A DNA stretch of 62,887 nucleotides from a virus: positions 1-62,887 of IMG/VR virus record IMGVR_UViG_3300032006_002789; one strand, 5' to 3'. Shown piece by piece: positions 11,901-20,124 of the stretch. The notes under the pieces were generated by a model that did no database searches, was not told the origin of the DNA, and saw only the letters and a program-made list of their open reading frames with translations. A program made the translations under genes and the position numbers. Numbering within the stretch: the first letter of the stretch is position 1; each line of letters starts with the position of its first letter.

Positions 11901-14711
11901 CCAAGAATTAATTTCATTGATCCTTCTAAAACTGTCCGCTCCTTGTTGGGTATCAACAAGAGAGGGATCGTCAGACATCCATATTTCATAATGACTAACA
12001 TCAGGAGACGAGCTAGCATTCCAGCTCAAAAAATAAGTTTCAAATGAAGTGGTAGAATCATCACGAAATCCCGTTATAGGTAATGGAGGGCCAGTATCAA
12101 CTGATCCTGGGTACTTTTGACTGCCATCATAATAAGCATAAGGGTATACATATGCTTTCTCTTGAATATGATGGAGGTATCCACTGCCGTAACTATCATA
12201 AGGAAGAACCTTATAATAATAAGGGGTAATTTCTTCTTCGCCGTCTACGGCATTTAAAGTGAAAGGAGGGTCGTCTTCTATTGAGGTTATATTATTTCCA
12301 AAAGACTGCTTACCTTCACCAAAGAACGTTTGAACGAAGTATTTCTTAGAGGAATCTACATACAAAGAGCCAGAAGTAAAAGACTCTACGCCTTCATTAA
12401 CAGTAAATGAATACGGGCCTCCTTGCCCTCCAATTCCTGCAACAAAATAATCTTTAGAGGATCCCAAATTTTGATCCTCTATGGTAACGGTGCCCCCAAC
12501 TTCTATTTGGTTAAGTATCGAAGACGCCTCATTTTGGCTGTCTTTAGCAAACCTAACAATAAACTTATCAATTAACCTTTCGGTCCCCTCGCCATTATAA
12601 ACGGGATCGATATAAATACCTTCGTGCTTCCCGTCGGACTCAAGGAGCAAGGTCTTATTTGAAATTTTTATTTCAACTAAAGAGTCATTAACGTCATACC
12701 AACTAGAAGACCTTAGATATTTTGTATAATAAAGAATGCTATTAGTGGCGTCATTCTTATAAATCACCCAGTTTTCGTTATATTTCGGATCGGCACCCTG
12801 ATAGAGAACAATTTCGTGACTAGGGCCTGAGTCGACCTTTTGAATATAACCCTTACTGGAAAATTTACCTTCTATCTTAGCAACGTCTTCGTATTTATAA
12901 GCTCCTTCTATACTTGAATCAGAATCACAAGATACGACGATTTCATTATAAGCATCGATATCAAAATTCCGATCATCCAGGCTACTGGCCTTATTTCTAA
13001 ATAGGTCAACTTTAGTAGTTTTTTCTCGACTACCCCCAGCATAAACAAAATCAAAATCAATATGGCCGACAGACCTCAAACTGTCAACATTTAAAAAGTT
13101 TATCTTTGGCGCAGGATTTCTTCCGTAAATAGTAGTTTCATGAATAACTTCCTTTTCAGAATCGACTAGAGAAAGATGAAGGTCAATATCCCTTTTCCCG
13201 CTTTCGCGAATAGACGAGTCTCCGTATATTGCATTATTAAACTCTCTTGAATACCTATAGCTTGTTTGTAAAGTATAATTAGTTTTATCATTTTTGTTGT
13301 CTTCGCTGGCGCCAATATAACCCATGATGGTTTCTCCATCGCTAGAATCTATAAGTGCGCCAGAAAAACCAAGGATGCCATTATAGGAGGCGAGTGCCAT
13401 CTGATCTTGGCCCAGCTCAAGGTCGTCACTATTCCTTGAGTATTCTTCTATATCAACAACGTCCCCAAAATTATCAATTAGTTTCCATTCGAAAATCAAA
13501 TCATCACTCGACTCTCTAAATAAATCGTAACCAATTTTCAAGCTGTACTTAATTGGTATAAGATTACCGTCCATACTGAGGCCATCCGCAGTAATATTTT
13601 GAAGCGGCCCCTCTCCCAGACCATCAACCGCAGCAACAGCATAAAAATAATTCTTATTAAATGTTTGACTTAACTTAGGTTTTTCGTCCTCTGACTCCAA
13701 TTGCTCTCTTGAATAAAAATATTTTTCCTTAGTTATAGCTAGTCCATCTTCCGCTTGGGCCGCCTTATAGTCTTTTCTATTTTCAAGAGTTGGAACTTCA
13801 TCTCCATCAGAAGAAAATCTATACAAATTCATCCCAATCCAGTCAGCGTCATTAGAAAGGCCATTGCACTCGAATACTCCCTTTTCTAAATTCCAAATAA
13901 AGAAATCCATTATAGGAGCTCTATTCTGCCCAGCCAAAACGCCAGTAAAAGGAACATTAAATGAATCAAAGCCCACTACCTTTGCGGAAAACCTTCGGCT
14001 ATCTACATCTTCATCAAGGAAAAGTTTTTTATATATCTCAGAACTAATTTCAAATTCAAAATCTTTATAATTTCTTAACGCGGCGCCCACATCGTCAGCC
14101 AGCAACCTATTCTGAAGCTCAGGAATGTTATTAAGTTGAGCGGTTGTTATAGGAGATGCGGTGCCTTGCATGACCTGATCCAAAGTCTGACTCCCGTCAT
14201 AAAAAGTAATTTCAAAATTCTTAAAGAATGGATCAGTAAGAATTTCTTCTTTAACTAATTTACCTTCAAGAGGATGCCCCACAGGAGGAACGAGCCCCCA
14301 AACAATTTTAGCATTATTATTTACAAACTCACCATCGACAGCATATAAATTTTCCTCCTGAGAAGGACTCTGAACAACTAAACTATTTTGAGCGGCTCCT
14401 TCAGGCACCCCGTCAAACCTTAATTCACCAAACGTAAATGTTCCATGGAATTTTGGCGCAGGAATGCTAATCTTTTTTTCTAAAAACTCAGACCTAATAC
14501 CAAGATTACTTTTCGCATAAACCCTAACGGTAAACTCTCCGTAATTGCCCTCAAGGTCTATATTAACCGAGGCGGTATCCCCGTCTTGCTCAACTAACTT
14601 TACCCCAGGAATAGTTCTTTTAAAAGAGTAATTATCAGAAGTGCCAACGATATCGTAGTCCGAGAATGCGTCTTGGACTGTAAAGCTAACTGCTAGTGCT
14701 GTATCTGCCAT
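2898..14711 (-). CDS. Giant tail-tip/central fibre protein (3937 aa)
   Basis: This is the last gene of the minus-strand tail operon, 2 nt after the I-J fusion, and probably the distal host-contact protein. It looks mosaic and mostly beta. There is an FN3-like segment near 875-915 and a carbohydrate-binding-like segment near 935-1000 (YNPGDW). A DD-N-AA...IN...VVT-GG module near 1270-1360 is shared with the tail-tube gene. A segment near 1460-1500 (SAKIKDLIADKVRAGTIGA) is typical of the C-terminal part of J-type proteins. Two copies of a GSGIQSG/GPGIQSG module lie near 2157-2227 and 2810-2877, and two tandem repeats (GSGTAIQVY / GSGTTITVY) near 3410-3650. A Y-x-GD-V-x-YNG-like module sits near 3680-3724, an LSDVDT motif near 3845, and the C-terminus holds GHLWWDTDYAALYV. 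J in lambda is about 1130 aa; here J-like function appears split over two genes. Family identity is inferred from motifs and position. Confidence 0.8.
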   Translation of the reverse strand: MADTALAVSFTVQDAFSDYDIVGTSDNYSFKRTIPGVKLVEQDGDTASVNIDLEGNYGEFTVRVYAKSNLGIRSEFLEKKISIPAPKFHGTFTFGELRFDGVPEGAAQNSLVVQSPSQEENLYAVDGEFVNNNAKIVWGLVPPVGHPLEGKLVKEEILTDPFFKNFEITFYDGSQTLDQVMQGTASPITTAQLNNIPELQNRLLADDVGAALRNYKDFEFEISSEIYKKLFLDEDVDSRRFSAKVVGFDSFNVPFTGVLAGQNRAPIMDFFIWNLEKGVFECNGLSNDADWIGMNLYRFSSDGDEVPTLENRKDYKAAQAEDGLAITKEKYFYSREQLESEDEKPKLSQTFNKNYFYAVAAVDGLGEGPLQNITADGLSMDGNLIPIKYSLKIGYDLFRESSDDLIFEWKLIDNFGDVVDIEEYSRNSDDLELGQDQMALASYNGILGFSGALIDSSDGETIMGYIGASEDNKNDKTNYTLQTSYRYSREFNNAIYGDSSIRESGKRDIDLHLSLVDSEKEVIHETTIYGRNPAPKINFLNVDSLRSVGHIDFDFVYAGGSREKTTKVDLFRNKASSLDDRNFDIDAYNEIVVSCDSDSSIEGAYKYEDVAKIEGKFSSKGYIQKVDSGPSHEIVLYQGADPKYNENWVIYKNDATNSILYYTKYLRSSSWYDVNDSLVEIKISNKTLLLESDGKHEGIYIDPVYNGEGTERLIDKFIVRFAKDSQNEASSILNQIEVGGTVTIEDQNLGSSKDYFVAGIGGQGGPYSFTVNEGVESFTSGSLYVDSSKKYFVQTFFGEGKQSFGNNITSIEDDPPFTLNAVDGEEEITPYYYKVLPYDSYGSGYLHHIQEKAYVYPYAYYDGSQKYPGSVDTGPPLPITGFRDDSTTSFETYFLSWNASSSPDVSHYEIWMSDDPSLVDTQQGADSFRRINEINSWEPETLYNPGDWISGKKNGQSEPKIYQCLEPHYSEHQPDSEDIIITAQNNFWDNHGDTPTWKDETLRVYGQAYKSLYSKHDGFSVVETESQKDGEGYSYLTQLPTDPAENLLKNKNPAANGRIAITVPANQNSLRLKGKTNEVKYFWVRTVDKARNKSLFFPDPSNGFRMALGQAKVTDLEDFEQGITEQFENTIALIPNNPFVVDSVDGRISWGTHYLYNKGVGYLIEASGINIDPTDDGGVPNTAPHSSNLSIEHNLQNYINDTHPIVLDDNNFDPADYTRTDLKEKLKDEFQATDKFFIYWTPRDTKELNSDEATSHGTKKDEGENTRESLTVTIQDVASDDVVKLSIAGTDTTAVSEPSDDNDAAAKLATIINATANLDASISASADNNVVTISGGEGVSIPPVNNSSTDANLDDLVVTVSPKTFHAPDGIATDTNDITNPLKTVEKKAIYRFSHANPSNLAIVSSTKHDADANDEAHDRIVYDYQRIKLDQPSDNSLMQEGDFVVAQFVRGVGIKQAFHAFANAVIGSASIADAAITSAKIKDLIADKVRAGTIGAEDIRVYGGTRASTSERINFEQPIESLNDYVAGAGAWGTIGSSIDGTVGWDDFPFSQVNKAGDRAIEYKKDQVVTFSNPTRGYFKAVKDIGATVKKRIQVVDGEKPDDIIFLRPESDDLIQFEGRNKFALDEGSLVVPSENIIVEKVLNAGNATLNPSASFGWTAQINGTSAPPELQGSVTITFTGTAPENATLDITVQQIAMQPSHAPGGAGEAHWTRIDNPEAGESQPGFYIRGDGSFSFQAKNGVLKFEDGELVIEGNIRQTSGATFGLVALVVSSNIVTYDEWNQLSTRTPKVIDANASFQNPAGEVVHHGIKWQFDISDPEGSQGGDRKREVYRLAFEEDSSGVNRARIKVALYLEDSDSNSGTFGLMVFDKEEDYDPTAAGYIGSGNTNFNGISSKHFLKLDGGTSNKDLDFEGTGSEYQEGILADFYAIENKEIVEPYSGAGKAPRTPKGDYVVTQEYQQGDTVIAPTTYGANGVFIYINPTASLGKPVTNSVYWRQLFHRNFGINDGTQCSAQLYTTALQYRSNATLTIQALDIGDSTAAIYKDAESFGQSVFFINPLDGTAIKNKNKDQKLELQTVWQYENNLPMDLYYDADITNQQYHGGGWSLRNYEEDLVFADQVSLFYRFAADTNGTLSGDLQFYYISLRDLMFTDGDDEISCSLTSGNSTVSLSAGESTNSITVGQRVSGSGIQSGTRVKSIGSSTEFTLTKNANASGAKTLTFLGDLPTYTDRNDEPSILKNYKKLSDDFPSDNDARDNVISRLKAIRTDVFPGRYGPSANADDGRAAGVEEVHEQTSDTDKVWQNNNKYNVRIGRDAIEDQLLVVAASEPIDVTNQGQDYVDPITKLPILLSADNYARTPINSSGDLEALDSITLSDVLDGGAAGFLEVDKPLSIIRGKGKGALDETNKRTLTAQFSRDGETSITDYATAYVWAEALEGDDNVNLFVQLETGANGKTSSDDNQSGQGSISNRPSLHIHTAKITAADSKGNEYSTTRSLKYKINRGTPQAPQTLASDPKIDAPWQVGYTYYDEGAETSWTDGDADQWQRIFHLRTHGASSVANLNGVPVESVQVANSSDGSPNSVSVEFQFTDPNTKRTIFAQETIYIAEGGDSERGIVLGASTQTVILKRDNSIIPNGGVPTWSADGTTATYEDTDPIRVFARVTNLLPSEQSGYSLGAESGKHLASVTWEPPAGLELYSDQALNTLMSGDGLTVEITKENQIVDAYVKPSQIKTLEQATIKIISERPDDVSVAQYDAVANSSSKNPYGDFQDELSIILLEEGTDNLTCLLDNEAASFEAQLVWEMEAQTEATASCTTTNGNRQVDTSGTGFAVGQDVSGPGIQSGSKVTQIVNGGFKMNKTASSSGTNNLVFTVNEQVQTYVVEDSSLSGAQTDVFMWEGSVQLTPLTLNDSSTSIAFEHSPKGTNLDEIVTQETSSIIYWAIFNREKDSDWWGNQGVTVRSMLATFIADAENKSGTGNDPILTNGTYWGGVDVVYRSKDITHSDIPVGTFYIDKVEGTNVVPANTYTPVEANKKWASGIPTSMSKSRHHRTSLISYTINYRNIKGDTGSLVKTQTFSRANSGVVPYSLSLEATSLVVGQQEDLTITPGEIIITANCVGFEGDIDQLPDLSGGPGYLNDLPQRNKVIWDLYSWDDQPLLEGSDQDINNNPIIEAKNHDSRLENNQIIFRSSGKRGLERLFLDSSRPLDQSWKGQDKAGIKIKAWTVAPDGRTLSDEVVIQKLKEGTSAKTLRLESSSYVIKRLKDADLTPTSITFTAHTPNIPLAPHDILPSRIDGHNPETVTDTNSAHLHKSNISWHLIKKDGTDFSAADRTKVLSSCTIAVDNNNGVGTLTITNINSEDNRAVLANGFKIRAVVKDPHFEAGKNLEQWPSDSTTVQVLDEGLDAISVVNSNENHTLTANEFGQVSDYTGSGTAIQVYEGATALTYVSSVAASDKSKWTVTASSPGDHITPNANPSGQNGNTATYGVASGLNNDQEAATITYQITGRKANGDEFATSTTQTFSKSRGAVSPITVVLSNSAHQLTADKDGAVTFYDGSGTTITVYQGADKLIYDATPTAAGQWEVSASNGVNINVGAINYANNVGTVLDASNAVSGEDSPYIDFTITGKTLQNTSINQVVRQQFSKSKQSNIAGPAIVFRGDWGSKLEYFYFANNDQITRRDVVKYNGAYYMNKAAIPANDGGNADPTADTTRWEGMGASFNSVSTGLEMVDESFVKNTLTMEDDAELIVNADGDDADSTSATLHNQHGTNNMSGAGEVGWYLDGNGNVTIGRNGSSMITYVSSGHGTDNPNGVLTVNPNTLTIQSGGTFLGSNLDTAGKLQRSHIGTLNINDLSDVDTDQGMPLAHGKGIVYNAEAATPRWEVGDAGGKVKVQSIPPADAEEGHLWWDTDYAALYVALVKDNQINWVRAIPEF

Positions 14712-14713
14712 TG

Positions 14714-17700
14714 TTATTCGGGTCTAAAAGTTATATCAAATAATTCTAAATCTTCTGGAGCGTCAGGAACCGACATGTCTGCTTGAGGAGGAATGTAAGC
14801 TCTTGGTTTCTGTATATTAATGTTTTTTTCAATTGCTGCAAATTTATAGGGATTATATTCGCTACCAATAACCTCAAAAGATCCATCTCCATTATCCTTA
14901 GTTCCTTTAATCCTAAACTTCTGGGAGTACATTTGAGTTGGGGAAATTTTTGCCCCAGAAATCTTATATACTCCTCCAGAAGCTTCGTTTCCTGTAAATG
15001 CACTTACTGCCTCGGTAATAGTTTTTCCAATTAATAAGTAAAAATCATAACCACCATCTTCGTTGACTCCTATTTTCTTGACCCTGCAAAATCCTCTGTA
15101 ATCATCTGCATATGCGCCGCTCCCCATCATATTTGAATGGTCGCTATAAATTTGAACCTCATCTTCTTCGCTTAGGTTATGTCCGTGGAGTATTCCCATC
15201 ATAGGCATAGGCTTATCGTCGTAATTAATATATTCAGAAACCCCTATATAATTAATAGTCCCGTCTGATGATGCATTAGGGAATGTTGATATTACAGGCT
15301 CGCCAGAATTGTCAGAAATAGGAGAGGTAAGATCGTCTGGAGCGGTTCCAGTGTTAGCTATATCCAACCAATAACCCTGACCAGGGACAACTTTTAGAAT
15401 TTTAAATCCGCCAATCGATTGCCCTGCTCTATATAAAGCCCCATCATCATAAACCTTTATGAAGCCAGGAAATTCATTATCATTAAGGTTTGCAGAGTCA
15501 AAGCTAATATTACCCTCGTGATCTTCAAGTTTAAAAGATACAGGAACAGAACTATCAACTCCACACCATTGCTTGCTAAACAATGGTCCAAAGCGTAAAC
15601 GAGCGCCAACTTTACTCAAAGTTGAAGACCTAAAGGGGTTAAAAAGCCCCTCCGACTCCCTCTGTTTCCCATATTCATTAAACGCTTCCTGTAAATTTTT
15701 GAGAGTTTCAAAACTACTTTCGGTGCAAGACAGGTTAATCTCATCATCCGTAACGGTTTGTGGCATTCCGTCAGAGTCGGTATAGTTGTAGCTAAGCTTT
15801 ATTTTAATCTCGTCACCCTCATTACAGCCCCTTATTGAAAACCTCTGAGATTGAGCTTCTAGTAAGTCAGAGTCATAAACAAAAATAATTCCATCCTTTA
15901 ATCTTTCTTGGTTATTTATATACCTCATGGCAAACCATTTTTTAGTTAATTCTGGCAATTTATCTCCATCTACATAGTGCATGTAATTCTGAAGATCTTG
16001 AGTATCAGACGGGTACCTCGTCCAAATCCATCCCAGGGTATCGTGGCTATAATAAAATCCGTCTGTGCCAGAGGGAACTGGCTCTGCATGAGAAGATACG
16101 TAAACCCATCCCATTCCCTTGGTAAACACCCAACCATTAGAGTCGGTGCTTGCATAAAAGTGTCCGAACTTATCAGAGTAATGCCAATCTGGAGCATCTT
16201 CATTTTCACTCGAGATATAAGTCTGAAAAGTTATAGATATATTTGAGGCGCTCTTTGTTGCTGCTTTGCTAAGACGAACTTTATTTTCTGCGGTAATCTC
16301 CTCAACAACAGAATGATTAGGAATTCCTTCTCCGATAGCAATTAATCCTGTTGAAATTTCATTGTAATCATCGACTGTAATTAAATTTGATCCGCCAGTT
16401 ACGCTTCCAGTTTGAGTAATTTCCTGTTTATCGCCCTTAGCAGCCATAATAATATTTAGATCAGCTGCAGTTATAGCATAACCTTCATTTCCCTGCAGGG
16501 GCTCAATCAGATTATTATTTGATACCGACCAAGCTGCTCCAAGATTTATATTTCTAAGAGCGGCAGTTGTTGTAGAATGATTTGTATTAATGAAATAATG
16601 CAGACCGCCTTCGTTGCCAATTTGATCCTCCCCAGGAGAAGAAGGAACAACTTTTGTATTATGAGAAATAGCCACCTCAAAAGAGTGCCCAGACTCAGAA
16701 ACAGAATGCACAATATAAGCAAACCCCTTTAAAAGCGGCTTAGGAAGGACACCCTCGCTATCAAAATAGATATAATCCCCCTTTATAAGCCCATGATTAT
16801 AAGAGCTAAATCTCTTTCCTTCTAAATCCACAGTAAAGTTTTTCTTCAGCATCAAATCAGCAATAGTTGAAGGGGTAGTAATTTTACCTATAAATCTATC
16901 AAATTGCGTTGTAGATTGATGATCAATAATAACGTCTTGATCAATAGAGTCTTCTCCAGCAGACAAAGATTTACTTTCAATAGATTCGTAAGTTTCATTA
17001 CCCTGATGATTATTGATTATTATTTCATAGCCATAGTAACTAACAGTTGGCTTATTGATATTTTTATCTATAACGATAGACCGATTATCTGGAGAGACTT
17101 CTCGAAGGCGGCCTGATGTAAATTTTTCTTGCCTATTAACATCAGAGATTTCAATAACATCTCCAGCTTTTAAGTACATCCCCTCCAGAAAAGTAGTAAA
17201 GATGACGGATTCCGTTTCAAACTGAGAGACGTAAAGATAAAATCTAGCCATGCGCTTTGCTTGAGATGGGGAAGTTATACCCACCCCCACAAGACTGGCC
17301 TCATTATACCCAAATCTATCTATTGCCGTAGAGTCTTCTTCGTAAGCAAGATCCGTCGCAAAGTCATTATACTTATTATTAAATCTAACAGTAACTGCAG
17401 TTTTTCTTTTAGACCTATCAACTCCCGTATACTTAAAACCCTCAGCACTGACGTTGGAATTATTAAAAAGAAGCAAAGGCTCTCTAGGATGCTCTTGAAT
17501 AACTCCAACCCTCCCATCTATATAAGCAATCATGCCTTGAAATATTGCACTTAAGTTTTTAAATAAATCTAACGCTTGATATAATTGATTAATATAAATA
17601 TTACAAGTGAATCGGGGCTCTACTATTGGAAAGTTAAACTCACAAACACAGCGTCCTTTTACATTAAAATCTGTTTCCCTTTTCTGTCGTTGCCTAAGCT

Positions 17701-19765
17701 TAGGAGCAAATACTTTTACCCATTTTTGATTAGCATTTGAAGAATGAATAGTTCGCCTATGAAACGTTTCCCTTCCATCTTCATCTTCCACAGCAAATAC
17801 CAAAGCTTTTCCCTTAAAAGAGAATCCGTTTCCGTATTCGTCCTTAAAGTCCTTCTGGGATATTGAATATATACTATCATCGCCAATAGTTATTTTAAGA
17901 AGCCTACCCGATTCAGATTTATCTAGGGCGCGAAATGCCCTCCAAGGCTTTTCCGAAGAGTGGCCAGTCTCAACCAGTTCGTCGCAATATTTTGCAGCTT
18001 TATATAGAGACCATTTATCTATTAAATCTTCAGAGATGCCAACTCCATATTTAGCTAAACCGTACCTTGCATTTGTGGCGAGATCATAAAAAATCCACGC
18101 TGGATTATTGGTCCAGTATTTTTGATTATCTGGAATTCCAGCTATAGAATCCAGCTCATCCCTCTGTCCTTTAAACAATCCATTCCAGTTGCCAGTATAT
18201 TCCCTGGAGGTGGGGTCATAGTTGCTCGGAATGGGAATTTTCAACAATTTACAATGAAACTCTCGCTTCGGGGTTGAACTCAAGTTTTTTGCGTCAAAGC
18301 GAATATTTGCCAATGCCACATTAGGGTAAGTTAGAGTGTATTTTTTCTCTTCAAATACATGACTCAACTTAGAGGAAAACAGATTTCTTGCATCGTTCCC
18401 CTTTACTTCATTAGTCAATCTCACAAGCTCGATCCACCTTGGGCCACCCCCCTCTTCTGGAGGTAAGCTCACCTTAACTTCAACCTTATAGACTGACGTG
18501 GCAATACCTTCAATTGAGACAAGCATAGTAGCAGGGTCGTTGACTTTCTTTTGTCTTTCAGGGGCTGCCGCGCCGACCTTACTACTGATTTCATAATTTC
18601 TATATTTTATCGACCATCCTGGATCATCTAAGGTCATATATTTTAATCCGTTATAGATTCTAACGCCGAAGACAAGCTTATTGGTCTGAATAGGGTGATC
18701 TGGATTTTTTGACATATACGAACATTGTACGTTTAAATTCATGGTCGCAGTGACGGAAAAAGAGTCCTCGATATAATGAGTTATAACATTAGCTTCATGG
18801 CGTTTGGCGTTATCGAGAGACCCGAGAATACTATTGCTATAAGGGTTAGGTCCGATTAATTGCTCAGAATAAGGAAACATTTTTCTACTGACTGTATTTG
18901 CGAGAGGGAGGCGCTCAAAGGTATTACCTTTACTAACCCTAATTGGGGTGCCCCCTTCATTGGTAACGTAATTATAAGTTCCAGAAGCTTCTGCAGAGCC
19001 ATCCTCTGCATTGGGCATGTTTTTTACAGGCATCCTATTTAAGTAAACGCCTTGTTCAATATCATAGGTTGTTTCGCCATTTCTATTAACGATACCCTCT
19101 ATGGGTCCCTCTGAGAGCATATCAAAAATTTCTATCTGATCAAAAGATTCTAGCATACCTGAGTTTGCAGCTTGAGCAGTATCAAAACTTCTTAGGCCAG
19201 ATTGAATTACGGTAGAACCTATTAATAACCTACCGTAACCTATGGGCACTGGAACGCCTTGTCGGGTAACATTTTCAGTTCCGTTGAACACATATGATTT
19301 TGTTGCAACAGGGTCACCCATTTGAGGCATGTCAATAAGGGATTCAACAATTGACTGAATAAGCATTGTAGCTCCAACCATTACAGTCATACCAATGGCA
19401 GCAGCAGCAATCTTAGCTCCTAGAGTCATTGCTCCTTTAAACCCGAAGAATTTCATAATTGCCGTTCCAATGGGAATAAATACCGCCCCACCAGCAACAG
19501 CGGGACAAATATGAATTTCATCCTGAGAGACAGGTTGGTGAAAATTCTCTTCGGAAATAAAATCATCAGGCCCTTCGATTTTAGTAACTTTTTTTGTGGT
19601 GATAATGTACGAGGCGCCTTTTCGTTCCTGCTGAATAAGGTACCTCAAGAATCCATCCGCGTTTGCGTCGATAGCTTTTGCAGCTTCGCCCACGGTTCTA
19701 GCGTTCAGGGTCCATTCACGCCCGAACTTCTTACCTAAGTTGCCATATAAAAATACTTTTTTCAC
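14714..19765 (-). CDS. Tail assembly I / host-specificity J fusion protein
   Basis: Residues about 1-145 match the lambda tail-assembly protein I pattern: an N-terminal LYGNLGKKFGREW, then EIHICPAVAGG, then a hydrophobic Gly/Ala-rich stretch (about 95-145). It runs straight into a J-like tail-tip protein (YVFNGTENVTRQGVPVPIGYG), followed by NWNGLFKG and a long beta-rich region. In lambda, I and J are separate genes; here they are one 1683-aa frame. The start is GTG at 19763-19765. A module near 1113-1183 (VTGGSNLITV...GEGIPNHSVV) resembles the GSGIQSG modules of the giant protein downstream. Gene order M-L-K-I-J is conserved (23387, 20111, 19780, then this). J-family proteins form the central tip that contacts the receptor; the I part is an assembly factor that may be cleaved, which would have to be tested. 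Confidence 0.88.
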   Translation of the reverse strand: MKKVFLYGNLGKKFGREWTLNARTVGEAAKAIDANADGFLRYLIQQERKGASYIITTKKVTKIEGPDDFISEENFHQPVSQDEIHICPAVAGGAVFIPIGTAIMKFFGFKGAMTLGAKIAAAAIGMTVMVGATMLIQSIVESLIDMPQMGDPVATKSYVFNGTENVTRQGVPVPIGYGRLLIGSTVIQSGLRSFDTAQAANSGMLESFDQIEIFDMLSEGPIEGIVNRNGETTYDIEQGVYLNRMPVKNMPNAEDGSAEASGTYNYVTNEGGTPIRVSKGNTFERLPLANTVSRKMFPYSEQLIGPNPYSNSILGSLDNAKRHEANVITHYIEDSFSVTATMNLNVQCSYMSKNPDHPIQTNKLVFGVRIYNGLKYMTLDDPGWSIKYRNYEISSKVGAAAPERQKKVNDPATMLVSIEGIATSVYKVEVKVSLPPEEGGGPRWIELVRLTNEVKGNDARNLFSSKLSHVFEEKKYTLTYPNVALANIRFDAKNLSSTPKREFHCKLLKIPIPSNYDPTSREYTGNWNGLFKGQRDELDSIAGIPDNQKYWTNNPAWIFYDLATNARYGLAKYGVGISEDLIDKWSLYKAAKYCDELVETGHSSEKPWRAFRALDKSESGRLLKITIGDDSIYSISQKDFKDEYGNGFSFKGKALVFAVEDEDGRETFHRRTIHSSNANQKWVKVFAPKLRQRQKRETDFNVKGRCVCEFNFPIVEPRFTCNIYINQLYQALDLFKNLSAIFQGMIAYIDGRVGVIQEHPREPLLLFNNSNVSAEGFKYTGVDRSKRKTAVTVRFNNKYNDFATDLAYEEDSTAIDRFGYNEASLVGVGITSPSQAKRMARFYLYVSQFETESVIFTTFLEGMYLKAGDVIEISDVNRQEKFTSGRLREVSPDNRSIVIDKNINKPTVSYYGYEIIINNHQGNETYESIESKSLSAGEDSIDQDVIIDHQSTTQFDRFIGKITTPSTIADLMLKKNFTVDLEGKRFSSYNHGLIKGDYIYFDSEGVLPKPLLKGFAYIVHSVSESGHSFEVAISHNTKVVPSSPGEDQIGNEGGLHYFINTNHSTTTAALRNINLGAAWSVSNNNLIEPLQGNEGYAITAADLNIIMAAKGDKQEITQTGSVTGGSNLITVDDYNEISTGLIAIGEGIPNHSVVEEITAENKVRLSKAATKSASNISITFQTYISSENEDAPDWHYSDKFGHFYASTDSNGWVFTKGMGWVYVSSHAEPVPSGTDGFYYSHDTLGWIWTRYPSDTQDLQNYMHYVDGDKLPELTKKWFAMRYINNQERLKDGIIFVYDSDLLEAQSQRFSIRGCNEGDEIKIKLSYNYTDSDGMPQTVTDDEINLSCTESSFETLKNLQEAFNEYGKQRESEGLFNPFRSSTLSKVGARLRFGPLFSKQWCGVDSSVPVSFKLEDHEGNISFDSANLNDNEFPGFIKVYDDGALYRAGQSIGGFKILKVVPGQGYWLDIANTGTAPDDLTSPISDNSGEPVISTFPNASSDGTINYIGVSEYINYDDKPMPMMGILHGHNLSEEDEVQIYSDHSNMMGSGAYADDYRGFCRVKKIGVNEDGGYDFYLLIGKTITEAVSAFTGNEASGGVYKISGAKISPTQMYSQKFRIKGTKDNGDGSFEVIGSEYNPYKFAAIEKNINIQKPRAYIPPQADMSVPDAPEDLELFDITFRPE

Positions 19766-19779
19766 CTTGTCCCCATTTT

Positions 19780-20124
19780 TTATACACTCTCTTCGAGAGG
19801 GGTTAACACAGAAAACTTATCTTCAATTATACTATATATTAAGAAATTCAATTGAAGCTCATTACAATAAAGTCTATCTGCGTGAGATGGAGCAGATGAA
19901 GAATCAGGATGACTATGATAAATCGCTGCTATATTTTTATGCTCAATAAAGTCCAAGGGAGAAATCAAAAAAGATTCTTTAGGGGATTGAGAATGGTTTT
20001 TTAAAGAAACTACTCGCCAAGAGCCTTCCTTTTCGCAAACAATCAACCCGCAGGTTTCGTGAGGAAAATCCTTGGTTGCGAGGTCTTTTATTTGATCAAG
20101 CAAATCTGAGTTATTGATGTCCAT
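19780..20124 (-). CDS. Tail-tip JAMM (Mov34/MPN/JAB) metalloprotease, K-like
   Basis: A 114-aa protein with a complete JAMM zinc site: E23 in HETCG, H70-S-H72-P, S80 and D83, spaced as HxHP-x6-S-x2-D. In lambda the K protein combines this domain with an NlpC/P60 cell-wall hydrolase domain; here only the JAMM half is present. It lies between the L-like and I-J genes, which is the K position. I chose ATG at 20122-20124, giving a 14-nt overlap with the upstream L-like gene. A TTG nine codons further upstream is possible but would overlap more and lies in poorly conserved sequence. Likely job: proteolytic maturation or assembly of the tail tip. The family is clear; the substrate is unknown. Confidence 0.88.
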   Translation of the reverse strand: MDINNSDLLDQIKDLATKDFPHETCGLIVCEKEGSWRVVSLKNHSQSPKESFLISPLDFIEHKNIAAIYHSHPDSSSAPSHADRLYCNELQLNFLIYSIIEDKFSVLTPLEESV

